Shown here: one piece after another, positions 55,519 to 63,999 of the stretch
How positions within the stretch are numbered: the stretch's first letter is position 1
Layout of the letters: each line of letters starts with the position of its first letter
Source of the DNA: Funiculus sociatus GB2-C1
GTDB taxonomy: Bacteria > Cyanobacteriota > Cyanobacteriia > Cyanobacteriales > FACHB-T130
Reading direction: 5' to 3'
Assembly: GCF_039962115.1 (NCBI RefSeq)
Contig: NZ_JAMPKJ010000015.1
Location: 1-64,000, forward strand
Length of the DNA stretch: 64,000 nt
Program-made: the position numbers and the translations under genes
The notes under the pieces: model-generated
Told to the model about the DNA's origin: nothing
What the model saw: the letters and a program-made list of their open reading frames with translations, nothing else
Databases searched by the model: none

Positions 55519-57513
55519 ATGGTTAAGGCTGCAAATACCTGTGACTACCTGCGATCGCTTGCAAGTAATTTCTGGTTGGGTTTGTTACTTTCTAGCGCTG
55601 TAACGCCTTTCGTGCCATCGCCAGCGATCGCAAGTGAAGTTCAACAGGCTGGGGTGTCACCGGAAGCATCAACAACTGATGAAGTTACCCCGGTTGCCGA
55701 ACCTACGATAAATGAAGTAAAAATTGATACAGACATTTCAGAGACTGTAATATCGCAGTCCGCATTAGAAGAGGTTACTCCTGCTGGTAATGTAGCCCAA
55801 CCATTGCCAATTGATGATGTAAATTCCCCTACCGATTTTAATTTGGAGTCGGAAGCGGAAAACATCGATGCGGCGATGGAACAAGTTACCAATGTTTCGC
55901 AATTGCGAGATGTGCAACCGACAGATTGGGCGTATGAAGCATTGCGAAGCCTTGTAGAACGTTACGGTTGTATAGCAGGATATCCTGATGGCACCTTTCG
56001 CGGCAATAGAGCTTTAAGTCGCTATGAATTTGCTGCTGGTGTAAATGCTTGTTTGCAGCAAATTGAGAAATTAATTGCTGTTAGTACGGCTGATTTTGTC
56101 ACCAAAGAAGATTTAGCAACACTGCAACGATTAATTAGTGAATTTGGCACAGAATTAGCAACGCTACGCACTCGCGTGGATAATTTGGAAGGTCGCACCA
56201 AATTCTTAGAAGAAAATCAGTTTTCTACTACTACTAAACTCAGCGGACTTGCCTGGTTTAATGTTACTGGAGCCTCTGCTAGTGATGATATTACAGTTGA
56301 AGCCGCAGGTTCACTTACACCTTTGGTACTCAGAAGTCCCGGACGAGATGCGAAATTTAGACCAATTCAGCAAAAAATAAAAGACGATCCTAATATCACT
56401 CTTAGCAATTTGGTATGGCTAACGCTAGAAACGTCTTTTACTGGTAGAGATAGCTTGGTTACTCAGTTAGCTGCGGGTAATGGAGATTCACCAGCTAACG
56501 CCTTTGCTTCTGCGGGACTTTATAACACATTTGGAACACCATTTCTTGACCAAACTGCGGGTGTCCAAGGAGACAACAATGATGTCATCGTGCGGGAATT
56601 GTTTTACAGCTTCCCTCTCAGGGAGAATATTCAGGTAGTGGTAGGGCCTCGGATTAACTGGTATCGCTACTTTGACAACAATGCTTTCAGCTTTTTCTTG
56701 ACGGGTGCAACTACCTTTAACTCTAACGGCAGCACTTTATTAAATACCATTGACCGGGGTGCAGGTGCAGCTGTTTTGTGGGATATTAATCGGCAGTTCA
56801 AGCTGCGCGTTGCTTATTTAGGTGAGAGTGATGAATTTTTACCCAGTGGGATATTTAACACCGCATCCGACCCGCGTAAAGGTGTATTTAGTCCTACTAA
56901 CACCGCTACTGCTGAGTTAACTTTCTCGCCTACTGAGAGAATTAATCTCAGGTTAATTTACAACTATTCCAATATCGACCCGTCTTTCCCAATTTTCGAC
57001 CAAAACGGCAACATCACTGGGTTTGGAATTGGTGGTGCGCCGGGAGAACCAATTTATGGGGTAGCTGATGATGGTTTTGGTGGTTCGATTAATAATGCGA
57101 TCGCGCACACCTTTGGACTAAACTTTGATTGGTTAATTACCCGTGGTATTGGTGTCTTTGGACGCTATAGCTACGGGAGTACCAACATTGACCCCAAAAC
57201 CCCAGGTCGTGGCGGTGGAGATGTTAACGCCCAGTCTTTGCAATTAGGGCTTGCTTTCCCCGATTTAGGTAGAAGAGGTGCGTTGGCAACAATATCTTAC
57301 CTGATACCGTTCTCCGTATTGGATGGTCGTAGATTCTTGGCTGCTGGTGGCGGTGATGGTGGCGTTCAGTATGAGGTTGAAGCCGCATATTTCTTCCCCA
57401 TAACTCAGAATATAGCGATTGTTCCCGCCTTTTATTTCATTGGCAACCCGAACAACTTCAGCGACAACCCCAATATCTATGTGGGTAACTTGCGAACGCA
57501 ATTTAGCTTCTAG
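55519..57513 (+). CDS. SLH-domain outer membrane porin (OprB-like / iron uptake porin family)
   Basis: A 664-residue precursor with a signal peptide (about 1-39, ending SPAIA). An S-layer homology domain at about 125-185 (LRDVQPTDWAYEALRSLVERYGCIAGYPDGTF) binds the peptidoglycan-linked polymer. A coiled coil (about 205-235) follows, then a beta-barrel of the OprB/cyanobacterial Som type, ending in a phenylalanine (LRTQFSF), as usual for outer membrane barrels. Cyanobacterial porins of this type let small solutes and inorganic ions cross. Placed between two BMP importer operons and preceded by an NtcA-like site, it may admit the nitrogen compound taken up by them. Its own substrate is not known. 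Confidence 0.88.
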   Translation: MVKAANTCDYLRSLASNFWLGLLLSSAVTPFVPSPAIASEVQQAGVSPEASTTDEVTPVAEPTINEVKIDTDISETVISQSALEEVTPAGNVAQPLPIDDVNSPTDFNLESEAENIDAAMEQVTNVSQLRDVQPTDWAYEALRSLVERYGCIAGYPDGTFRGNRALSRYEFAAGVNACLQQIEKLIAVSTADFVTKEDLATLQRLISEFGTELATLRTRVDNLEGRTKFLEENQFSTTTKLSGLAWFNVTGASASDDITVEAAGSLTPLVLRSPGRDAKFRPIQQKIKDDPNITLSNLVWLTLETSFTGRDSLVTQLAAGNGDSPANAFASAGLYNTFGTPFLDQTAGVQGDNNDVIVRELFYSFPLRENIQVVVGPRINWYRYFDNNAFSFFLTGATTFNSNGSTLLNTIDRGAGAAVLWDINRQFKLRVAYLGESDEFLPSGIFNTASDPRKGVFSPTNTATAELTFSPTERINLRLIYNYSNIDPSFPIFDQNGNITGFGIGGAPGEPIYGVADDGFGGSINNAIAHTFGLNFDWLITRGIGVFGRYSYGSTNIDPKTPGRGGGDVNAQSLQLGLAFPDLGRRGALATISYLIPFSVLDGRRFLAAGGGDGGVQYEVEAAYFFPITQNIAIVPAFYFIGNPNNFSDNPNIYVGNLRTQFSF

Positions 57514-57564
57514 TTTTGTTTACTCCTTATTGCCTTTGACAAAAGCATCCTACCCCGCAAGCAA

Positions 57565-57600
57565 GTAGGTTGGGTTTCGCGATCGCAAAACCCAATCTAC
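57565..57600. terminator. Bidirectional terminator-like palindrome (GTAGGTTGGGTTT type)
   Basis: GTAGGTTGGGTTT and AAAACCCAATCTAC flank CGCGATCGC. The hairpin lies between the convergent porin and permease genes and belongs to a widespread cyanobacterial repeat; HIP1 is again in the loop. Confidence 0.6.
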
Positions 57601-57613
57601 AATTTTTCTAGTG

Positions 57614-58582
57614 TCAACGTTTCCCCTTAAAATACGGCACGCCCAAAGCAGCGGGAACATCACTGCGAGGGGTACGTTGCAACAACACCACTAATGTAAG
57701 AACATAAGGCAGCATCAGCAAAAACTCATAAGGCAACTCCTTTGAACCTAATGCTTGTATGCGAAACTGTAAGGCATCGGCAATGCCAAACAGCAACGCC
57801 CCCCAAAGCGCCCGCGCAGGTCGCCAACGGGCAAAGAATACTAAAGCAACAGCTATCCAACCGCGTCCGGCGGTAATTCCCTCCCGGAATATGTGCAGCT
57901 GGGCAACTGTCAGGACTGCGCCACCCAAACCTGTTAGCGCTGAACCCAGCAATAAGCTTGCATAGCGGGTGCGTTCCACATTAATTCCGGAAGTGTCGGC
58001 GGCGGCGGGATTTTCCCCGACGGCGCGAATTTGTAAGCCCCAACGAGTCCGAAATAGGAGAAACCAGCAACAGAAAACCAATGCCACGCTGATGTAAACC
58101 ATGACATTGTGGGTAAACAGTAACTCACCGATGATGGGAATCTGCGATAAAACTGGCAACGGTAAATCTACTAAACCTGTAACTCGCGCCGTCAGGGAAC
58201 CAAACTGCTGTCGGTAGAGATAGGTTGTTAATCCCTGACCAAACAGTACCATTGTGACTCCTGCTACTACTTGGTCGGCTTTGAATGTCACCGTCATTAC
58301 TGCCATTAACAACCCCATCAACATTCCTGCTAGCAGTCCTGCACCCAAACCCGCCCAAGCGCCGATAAGCGGTAGTTTTGCAGTGTTCTCCAGTCCGTAG
58401 GCAACTGTAAAGCCTGCCAGTCCTCCGACTAGCATCACGCCTTCCAATCCCAGGTTTAACACTCCCGCACGTTCGGTAATTATTTCTCCCAATACGGCGA
58501 GTAATATGGGGACAGCGAGGCGAATACCTGCTGCTATTAAGGCAATTAGGAAACTCCAGGTGAGAATTTGTTCCCAAGGCAT
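57614..58582 (-). CDS. BMP importer permease, second subunit (second importer)
   Basis: A 322-residue membrane protein with the same plan as the permease at 50.2 kb: LGEIITERAGVLNLGLEGVMLVGG near the start, TSGINVERTRYASLLLGSALTGLGGA, and ARWRPARALWGALLFGIADAL near the end. It is the last gene of a minus-strand operon (binding protein, ATPase, permease, permease) and ends beside the porin, with a bidirectional terminator between. Forty-one bases separate it from the upstream permease gene. It has AVLTVAQ and GENPAAAD, typical of nucleoside or purine BMP permeases. Confidence 0.88.
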   Translation of the reverse strand: MPWEQILTWSFLIALIAAGIRLAVPILLAVLGEIITERAGVLNLGLEGVMLVGGLAGFTVAYGLENTAKLPLIGAWAGLGAGLLAGMLMGLLMAVMTVTFKADQVVAGVTMVLFGQGLTTYLYRQQFGSLTARVTGLVDLPLPVLSQIPIIGELLFTHNVMVYISVALVFCCWFLLFRTRWGLQIRAVGENPAAADTSGINVERTRYASLLLGSALTGLGGAVLTVAQLHIFREGITAGRGWIAVALVFFARWRPARALWGALLFGIADALQFRIQALGSKELPYEFLLMLPYVLTLVVLLQRTPRSDVPAALGVPYFKGKR

Positions 58583-58623
58583 AAAGGTAAAAAATAAAAG
58601 AATTCTCTGTTTCTTGGGCTTTT

Positions 58624-59700
58624 TTACTTGTTGCGAGCGATCGCATCCCCGACAATTACAAATAGCACCACTAGCGCTTGTATAACTTGGGAAACGGCAG
58701 CTGGTACTTGCAAAGAAACTTGCAAACCTTCTGCCCCAATTGTCAAGGCAGAAAACAACACAGCTGCAATTAATACGCCCACTGGATGCAACTGTCCCAG
58801 TAAGGCTACCAGAATCCCACTAAATCCATAACCGCCAGAAATGTTCCCCTTCAGGCGCGTGTAGGTGTAACTTACCTCGATAATCCCAGCAACGCCAGCC
58901 AGTGCGCCACTCAGCATCAAGGCGGTGAGAATGCTACCCGTGACGTTCATTCCAGCTGTGCGCGCGACGCTGGCGCGAGAACCAACTGCCCGCAACTTAA
59001 ATCCCAGAGGTGTGCGCCAAAGCAAAATATATATTACGAGTACCAGTACCAGCGCCAGCACTACGCCCAGATGCAGCCGTCCGCCAAACAAAGTTGGAAT
59101 TTGTGCTGCTGCACTAAATTGCGTTGACTCTGGCAAAAAACCATTCGGATCTCTTAAGGGACTGCGGGCGACGTACTGAACTAGCAAGATGGCAATATAA
59201 TTCAACATCAGGGTGCAGATGATCACATTCATGCCCCGCTTGATGTGCAGCAATCCGGCGATTCCACTCCACAGCATTCCGCCAATTCCGCCTGCAATTA
59301 GCATTAGGGGAATTAGTAACCAAGGAGATAAGTTGGGCAGTGTCAGGGCGACAATGCTGCCACATAATGCGCCGATATAATATTGTCCTTCTGCGCCGAT
59401 ATTCCAAACTTTGCTGCGAAAGGCAACTGTTAGCCCTAAGCCAATAATTAATAAGGGTGTGGCTTTAAGAATTGTTTCTGTAAGTTGCCGAGTTCCCCCA
59501 AAGGCCTCAAACACCATCACCTGATAGGCTTTTAAGGGATTAACTCCAGCTAGGGCAATTAATATTCCTCCCAAGGCGAGGGCGAGGATTGCACCGAAGA
59601 AAGGCTTCAAGCGATTTCCCCAACCAGCAAGAGGCAAAAAAGAAGATGGTTTTTGTTTGTGGTTCTTTTTAGTGTTTTCTTTTAATTTTTCAATTACCAC
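58624..59700 (-). CDS. BMP importer permease, first subunit (second importer)
   Basis: A 358-residue permease with a basic N-terminal tail of about 25 residues rich in Lys and Asn, then about ten hydrophobic segments. Family features are GVNPLKAYQVMVFEAFGGTRQLTETILKATP near the start, NIGAEGQYYIGAL, NVIICTLMLNYIAILLVQYVARSPLRDP and GYGFSGILVALLGQLHP. It pairs with the next gene. It follows the ATPase gene after only 19 bases. Compared with its counterpart at 49.1 kb, the region before the third segment reads NIGAEGQ rather than NEGALVV, showing that the two importers are old paralogues and not a recent duplication. Confidence 0.88.
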   Translation of the reverse strand: MVIEKLKENTKKNHKQKPSSFLPLAGWGNRLKPFFGAILALALGGILIALAGVNPLKAYQVMVFEAFGGTRQLTETILKATPLLIIGLGLTVAFRSKVWNIGAEGQYYIGALCGSIVALTLPNLSPWLLIPLMLIAGGIGGMLWSGIAGLLHIKRGMNVIICTLMLNYIAILLVQYVARSPLRDPNGFLPESTQFSAAAQIPTLFGGRLHLGVVLALVLVLVIYILLWRTPLGFKLRAVGSRASVARTAGMNVTGSILTALMLSGALAGVAGIIEVSYTYTRLKGNISGGYGFSGILVALLGQLHPVGVLIAAVLFSALTIGAEGLQVSLQVPAAVSQVIQALVVLFVIVGDAIARNK

Positions 59701-59719
59701 TCTCCCTCCTGTTAAGTTT

Positions 59720-61210
59720 TTAATGTTTTCCTGCCATCATTAATCCTAAGTGGCGCACATCAGCATTAGCATCAACGATACCCGCGATCGCGCCTTCGTA
59801 AAGTACCGCAATGCGATCGCTTAAATTTAATATCTCTTCGAGTTCTGTGGAAATCAGTAACACTGCTGCACCTGCATCTCTTTGGGCAATTAGTTGTTGA
59901 TGTACGTACTCAATGGCGCTAATGTCTAATCCCCGTGTTGGTTGGGCGGCTAAGACAATTTGAGGACTGCGCGAAAGTTCTCTAGCGATCGCTACTTTCT
60001 GCGCGTTTCCACCGGAGAGTTTCCCGACGTGGGTGTGGGGGCTGGGGGTGCGAATCAGGTAGCGTTCTACTAGCTGGGTGCAGTGGCGGACAATTGCAGC
60101 TGGACGCAGTAAGCCTTTTTTGTTGAATGGTGGCTTTTGAATATCCCGTAAAACTAAGTTATCAGCAACGCTAAAATCTGGGATTAACCCCATTGTGTAA
60201 CGGTCTGAGGGAATGTGGGCGAGGGTGCCATTTAGATTTATTTCGCCGCGTATTGGGCGTAAAGATGCGATCGCTTCCTCTAATTCTCGCTGTCCGTTAC
60301 CATCGACTCCAGCAATTCCCACAATTTCTCCGGCATTAACTGCGAGATTTATTCCCTTTAATGCTGGCAATCCTCGGTCATTTTCTACCCACAAATCACG
60401 AATAATTAACGGGGGATTGGGGATTGGGGATTGGGGATTGGGGATTGGGGATTGGGCCTGTCTCTCAATTCTGATAACTTTATTAACTTCTCGTCCTACC
60501 ATCAAATGAGCTAATTCCCGCTCATTTGATGCAGATGTTAACACTGTGGTAATTGTGCGTCCATCTCGCAGTACAGTTACGCGATCGCATATTGCCAAGA
60601 CTTCATTTAATTTATGACTAATGAAAATGATTGATGTACCCCCAGCAGCCAAATTTCTTAATGTCTGCAAAAATCCTTCTACTTCCTGGGGAGCCAAAAC
60701 TGCTGTAGGTTCATCTAATATTAATACTTTCGCGCCTCGATAGATGGCTTTGAGAATTTCTACCCGTTGCTGTTCTCCCAGCGATAGTTGCCAAACTTCT
60801 GCTGCTGGGTCGATTTGTAATCCATACTGTTCTGCTAAGTTTCGCAGACGCTGATGGAGTTTTTTCGGGTTTTCTCGGATTAGCGGTTGTCTAGCTTGTC
60901 CCAAAACTAAATTGTCTGCAACCGTGAGACTTTCTACCAGCATAAAGTGTTGATGTACCATGCCGATACCGGATGCGATCGCTTCCCCTGGAAAGCGAAA
61001 TTGCACCGATTTCCCCTCCAGCAAAATCTCCCCTTCATCTGGTTCATACAAGCCGCAGAGAATATTCATCAGCGTGGTTTTCCCCGCTCCATTCTCTCCT
61101 AAAAGAGCATGAATTTCCCCTGATTGCAACTCAAAATTTACGCTATCGTTGGCAACAATACCAGGAAATTTTTTAGTAATGCCCCGCATTTCTACTACAG
61201 GAGTTTGCAT
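59720..61210 (-). CDS. BMP importer double-domain ATPase (second importer)
   Basis: A 496-residue two-domain ABC ATPase. Domain 1 has GENGAGKTT, LSLGEQQRVEI and LILDEPTAVL; domain 2 has GIAGVDGNGQRE, LSGGNAQKVAIAREL and AAQPTRGLD, all canonical. Between the two domains, around residues 250-267, six copies of the heptanucleotide GGGGATT (60412-60453) encode [14 protein letters not shown] in frame. Because the unit is 7 bp, gain or loss of one copy would shift the frame and cut off the second domain. It is the second gene of the minus-strand operon, about 100 bases after the end of the binding-protein gene. Confidence 0.9.
   Translation of the reverse strand: MQTPVVEMRGITKKFPGIVANDSVNFELQSGEIHALLGENGAGKTTLMNILCGLYEPDEGEILLEGKSVQFRFPGEAIASGIGMVHQHFMLVESLTVADNLVLGQARQPLIRENPKKLHQRLRNLAEQYGLQIDPAAEVWQLSLGEQQRVEILKAIYRGAKVLILDEPTAVLAPQEVEGFLQTLRNLAAGGTSIIFISHKLNEVLAICDRVTVLRDGRTITTVLTSASNERELAHLMVGREVNKVIRIERQAQSPIPNPQSPIPNPPLIIRDLWVENDRGLPALKGINLAVNAGEIVGIAGVDGNGQRELEEAIASLRPIRGEINLNGTLAHIPSDRYTMGLIPDFSVADNLVLRDIQKPPFNKKGLLRPAAIVRHCTQLVERYLIRTPSPHTHVGKLSGGNAQKVAIARELSRSPQIVLAAQPTRGLDISAIEYVHQQLIAQRDAGAAVLLISTELEEILNLSDRIAVLYEGAIAGIVDANADVRHLGLMMAGKH
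60412..60456. repeat. Heptanucleotide tandem repeat (GGGGATT x6) inside the importer ATPase
   Basis: Six perfect copies of GGGGATT, plus GGG, read on the plus strand. On the coding strand this is AATCCCC repeats in the linker between the two ABC domains. It is of the STRR class known from cyanobacteria. Confidence 0.9.
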
Positions 61211-61229
61211 AATTGCTAATGGTTATAGC

Positions 61230-61262
61230 AGTCCTATTTGCTCCGTGAATGTTGTTAAGGCA
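61230..61262. repeat. Partial copy of the 55.3/62.5-kb repeat flank
   Basis: TTATAGCAGTCCTATTTGCTCCGTGAA resembles the flank before the first hairpin copy (TATAGCAGTCCTAAATGATT, then CGTGAA); the hairpin part is missing. Confidence 0.45.
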
Positions 61263-61312
61263 ATTAACTACTCTAGGCGCGACCGGGCGCAGAGGAAAGC
61301 GGGTGCATATCG

Positions 61313-62368
61313 CTATTTCGGCACAAACGGAACTTTGAGTTTACCTGAAGAAATTTCCTGGCGCGTCTCTTCTATTTTTTTCAAAGTTTCGTCTCCCAAC
61401 TTATCCTTAACTGTGGAATTAGTATTCACCTGAACCACATCTTCTGCAACGGAAAGCCGATAATACTTGTTAGCAAATTGCCCAGATGTTGTGTCATTTA
61501 ACATCTGCTTAAAGATAGGTTCCATATTCCACAGCACGTTAGCCGCCACCACATTTTGACCCAAGGCAGTCATATCTCCCACATAACCTGTAGCATAGCC
61601 TCCCTTTGCTTTGGCTGCTTCAATTGTTCCCAAAGTTGGCGCTTGACCGCAACCAATCCAGTAATCTACTCCCGTTTCTGCCTGTGCGGTTCCTGCCTCT
61701 TTCGCCTTAGCAATATCGTACCAGTCTCCCACCGCCGTAGCTGTCAGCGTAGCATCGGGACGGACTGTTTTGGCACCTGCTAACATCGCTTGTCCCATTG
61801 CGTGACAAGCGGGAATATCAAAGCCGTAAAGCGCCCCTAATTTACCGCTTTTACTGAGTTTTCCTGCTACTAAACCAACCATATAAGCACCTTGATAAAA
61901 AGGTTGGTCGTAGTCGGCGACATTTTCCGATGTTTTGCCTACAGCGCCTGCCCATGCGAAATTAGTTTTAGGAAATTCTTTCGCTACTTGAAATACTGCA
62001 TCTCCGTGATTATAGGAATGCCCGATAATCACGTTGTAACCTTTTTCAGCGTACTGGCGCAAAACTCGCGCTATATCAGCATCAGCAACAGACTCAGAGA
62101 TAGCGACATCATAGCCTTGAGCTTTGAGTTTTTTAGCAGCATTGTCGGCTGCTTCATTCCAAGAATCATCGTTAGCGGGGCCACCCAAAACAATTGCTAA
62201 CCGAGGCTTTGTGCTGTCAGCGGTAGGACTCGCCTGTGTTTCTGTTGTGGGTGCTGGGGATTGAGAGGTTTGCTGTTGAGTACAACTAGCTATCAGAGTC
62301 AGGGGAATTATTAAAGATAAACAGCCAAGAATTTGTCTAATTTGTTTTAGTTGCATTAAAGGTATCAT
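61313..62368 (-). CDS. BMP-family substrate-binding lipoprotein, second importer
   Basis: About 351 residues from the ATG at 62368. A basic n-region (QLKQIRQ) and hydrophobic core end in a lipobox (LIASC) with Cys29. A Thr/Ala/Pro-rich linker follows, then a BMP fold: PRLAIVLGGPANDDSWNEAADN, VIIGHSYNHGDAVFQVAKEFP, GALYGFDIPACHAMGQAM. The frame is open to an ATG at 62425, but that start would put about 48 residues before the lipobox and lies only nine bases from an NtcA-like box, so the later ATG is preferred. It heads the second importer operon. The ligand is expected to be a nucleoside, purine or related N-heterocycle. Confidence 0.88.
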   Translation of the reverse strand: MIPLMQLKQIRQILGCLSLIIPLTLIASCTQQQTSQSPAPTTETQASPTADSTKPRLAIVLGGPANDDSWNEAADNAAKKLKAQGYDVAISESVADADIARVLRQYAEKGYNVIIGHSYNHGDAVFQVAKEFPKTNFAWAGAVGKTSENVADYDQPFYQGAYMVGLVAGKLSKSGKLGALYGFDIPACHAMGQAMLAGAKTVRPDATLTATAVGDWYDIAKAKEAGTAQAETGVDYWIGCGQAPTLGTIEAAKAKGGYATGYVGDMTALGQNVVAANVLWNMEPIFKQMLNDTTSGQFANKYYRLSVAEDVVQVNTNSTVKDKLGDETLKKIEETRQEISSGKLKVPFVPK

Positions 62369-62433
62369 TGATTGCCCGATTGTACTGCCCAAATCCACTG
62401 GTGTTAGCTTGACAAAGTGCAGCATTTATAATT

Positions 62434-62447
62434 GTATGCCAAGTTAC
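62434..62447 (-). promoter_or_regulatory. Candidate NtcA box upstream of the second BMP operon
   Basis: GTATGCCAAGTTAC is an exact GTA-N8-TAC. It lies 65 bases before the preferred start of the second binding-protein gene. No clear TANNNT hexamer sits at the ideal distance (a weak TAACAC lies about 27 bases downstream on the minus strand). It is the best-matching of the three boxes in this cluster by consensus. Confidence 0.4.
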
Positions 62448-62535
62448 AAAAATTGCGATTGCCAGCATCTATAGCAATTCAAGGCTTGGGTGCAATACAT
62501 CTGTAGGGAAATGACAATGCAGGTGCCAAACTTTC

Positions 62536-62587
62536 AGATCCCCGACTTCTTAAAGAAGTCGGGGATCTAGCCTTCACGAATCATTTA
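62536..62587. repeat. Dispersed repeat with 16-bp hairpin, inverted second copy
   Basis: Arms AGATCCCCGACTTCTT and AAGAAGTCGGGGATCT, one base apart, then GCCTTCACGAATCATTTA, the reverse of the flank at 55332. It is the inverted partner of the copy at 55332-55382 and lies between two minus-strand genes. Confidence 0.8.
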
Positions 62588-62624
62588 AAACTACTAAATA
62601 TCGCGTCTTTACAATTCACTTTCT

Positions 62625-63584
62625 TTAGTAGGTTGCTTGTAATCTACTCAGGAGATAGTCTCCCGCTGAAATGGGCGGATAAAGTGGGGGACGATTTTCT
62701 CCTTGACAACTCTCAATACAGGCAATTTCCGCGTCGTTGTTGGGATGGCAGAAAAAAGCAACGGAATAACGCGATCGCTTGACTCTATCATCGCTGGGAA
62801 CCATTACCCGATGCTTGGTGGAGCAAAATTCGTGATTCGTCCACTGTTGCATCAAATCTCCTGTATTCACGACAACAGTACCCGGAATGTAGGGTGCAGC
62901 GATCCACTCGCCATCAGCAGTGCGAACTTCTAAACCGCCAACTTCATCTTGAAATAGTAAGGTGAAACTGCCATAGTCGGAATGTTCCCCAGCACGCACT
63001 TGTCCGGGTTTAGCTAGTTGCTCCAGTGGGGGATAATGAAGTAGCCGTAGAGTATAATTTTGCTGATCGTGCTTGTCAGCGAAGAAGGACTCTGGTAAAT
63101 CGAGAGCGATCGCAAATGCTTGGCATATTTTATCAGCAGCTTCAGCACAAGCTTGATAAAATTCCAAAACCGTCTGGCGAAACTTGTCTTCTCCAACAGG
63201 CCACTGATTCATAATTAAAGAAGACTTATCCTGCGTTGAGATTTCTTCAGGATTAACTTCTTTCCCTACATTAAATGCTTCTTTCAAATCTCCTGGCTTA
63301 TCCGGATTGAGACGTTCTCGCTCTACACCAACATAACCGCGGTTGCTGAATTTATCAACCCACGCCAGTTTATTTTTTACGTCAAATGGTAGCTCAAAAA
63401 ACAATTTAGTTTGAGCAAACAAATTGTTTATTAACGTTGCTGGTATTCCCGGATTTAGGTACATAAATCCGATTTCATGGCAAGCATGATAAATTTGTCT
63501 AGCAACAGCTTGCCGAGCTTCGGCATCACCGCTGAGAAAAGGTTCAAAATCAATGATAGGAATATTAACCAATGTTTTAGTCAT
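62625..63584 (-). CDS. Fe(II)/2-oxoglutarate oxygenase of the isopenicillin N synthase family
   Basis: A 319-residue jelly-roll oxygenase. The facial triad is His201-x-Asp203 in GEHSDYGSF and His258 in STKHRVMVP, and Arg272-x-Ser274 would bind 2-oxoglutarate. The N-terminal VNIPIIDFEPFL is the standard start of the IPNS/flavonoid group. The family includes plant and fungal hydroxylases and fungal thymine 7-hydroxylase, which oxidises a pyrimidine methyl group. Lying between a nucleoside-class importer and a cytosine/purine permease, it may oxidise an imported base or ureide. The start ATG is followed by TKTLVNI; no strong ribosome site is visible. The substrate is inferred from context only. 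Confidence 0.82.
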   Translation of the reverse strand: MTKTLVNIPIIDFEPFLSGDAEARQAVARQIYHACHEIGFMYLNPGIPATLINNLFAQTKLFFELPFDVKNKLAWVDKFSNRGYVGVERERLNPDKPGDLKEAFNVGKEVNPEEISTQDKSSLIMNQWPVGEDKFRQTVLEFYQACAEAADKICQAFAIALDLPESFFADKHDQQNYTLRLLHYPPLEQLAKPGQVRAGEHSDYGSFTLLFQDEVGGLEVRTADGEWIAAPYIPGTVVVNTGDLMQQWTNHEFCSTKHRVMVPSDDRVKRSRYSVAFFCHPNNDAEIACIESCQGENRPPLYPPISAGDYLLSRLQATY

Positions 63585-63681
63585 CGTTTTTTTTTCTGAT
63601 ATCCGTGTATCGCAGGCGAATGATAAATTATACAGCCGCGTCCAATCTCAATAATTGTTGCAAAAACTCTAACTTCAAGAA

Positions 63682-63999
63682 TCAATAAATTGCCTTTTTT
63701 GACGAAGATTGCGGAATAACCTTGCTCAGAACAAAGTAGAGAATTACCGCTGTAACAATGCCGTTAACAGGCTTAACTCCCGGCGCAATGTATGCGATCG
63801 CACTCGCTAACACATAAGCAATAATCCCAGCCCAATTAAACGCGGGTTGCCGTTCTTCTAAAGATGGAAACTCACCCCGATGACGCAACCAATAATCTGC
63901 CATCACCACACCGCCAATGGGAGGAATGAAGGTTCCGAGTAGGATTAGGTAAGGAATTAGCATATTATAAATACCACCCCAAGCCAAAACTAGAGCCAC
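63682..63999 (-). CDS. NCS1-family cytosine/purine permease, C-terminal part (cut by window edge)
   Basis: The last 105 residues of a membrane permease whose start lies beyond the right edge. It has LAWGGIYNMLIPYLILLGTFIPPIGGVVMADYWL, where IPPIGGV-x-x-ADYW is the family signature of CodB/NCS1 cytosine, uracil, allantoin and hydantoin carriers, then two more membrane segments and a basic end. Such proteins take up nucleobases or related heterocycles with protons or sodium. It lies about 100 bases upstream of the oxygenase gene in the same direction, so the two may form an operon: uptake of a base followed by oxidation. The exact base is unknown. Confidence 0.85.
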   Translation of the reverse strand: MALVLAWGGIYNMLIPYLILLGTFIPPIGGVVMADYWLRHRGEFPSLEERQPAFNWAGIIAYVLASAIAYIAPGVKPVNGIVTAVILYFVLSKVIPQSSSKKAIY

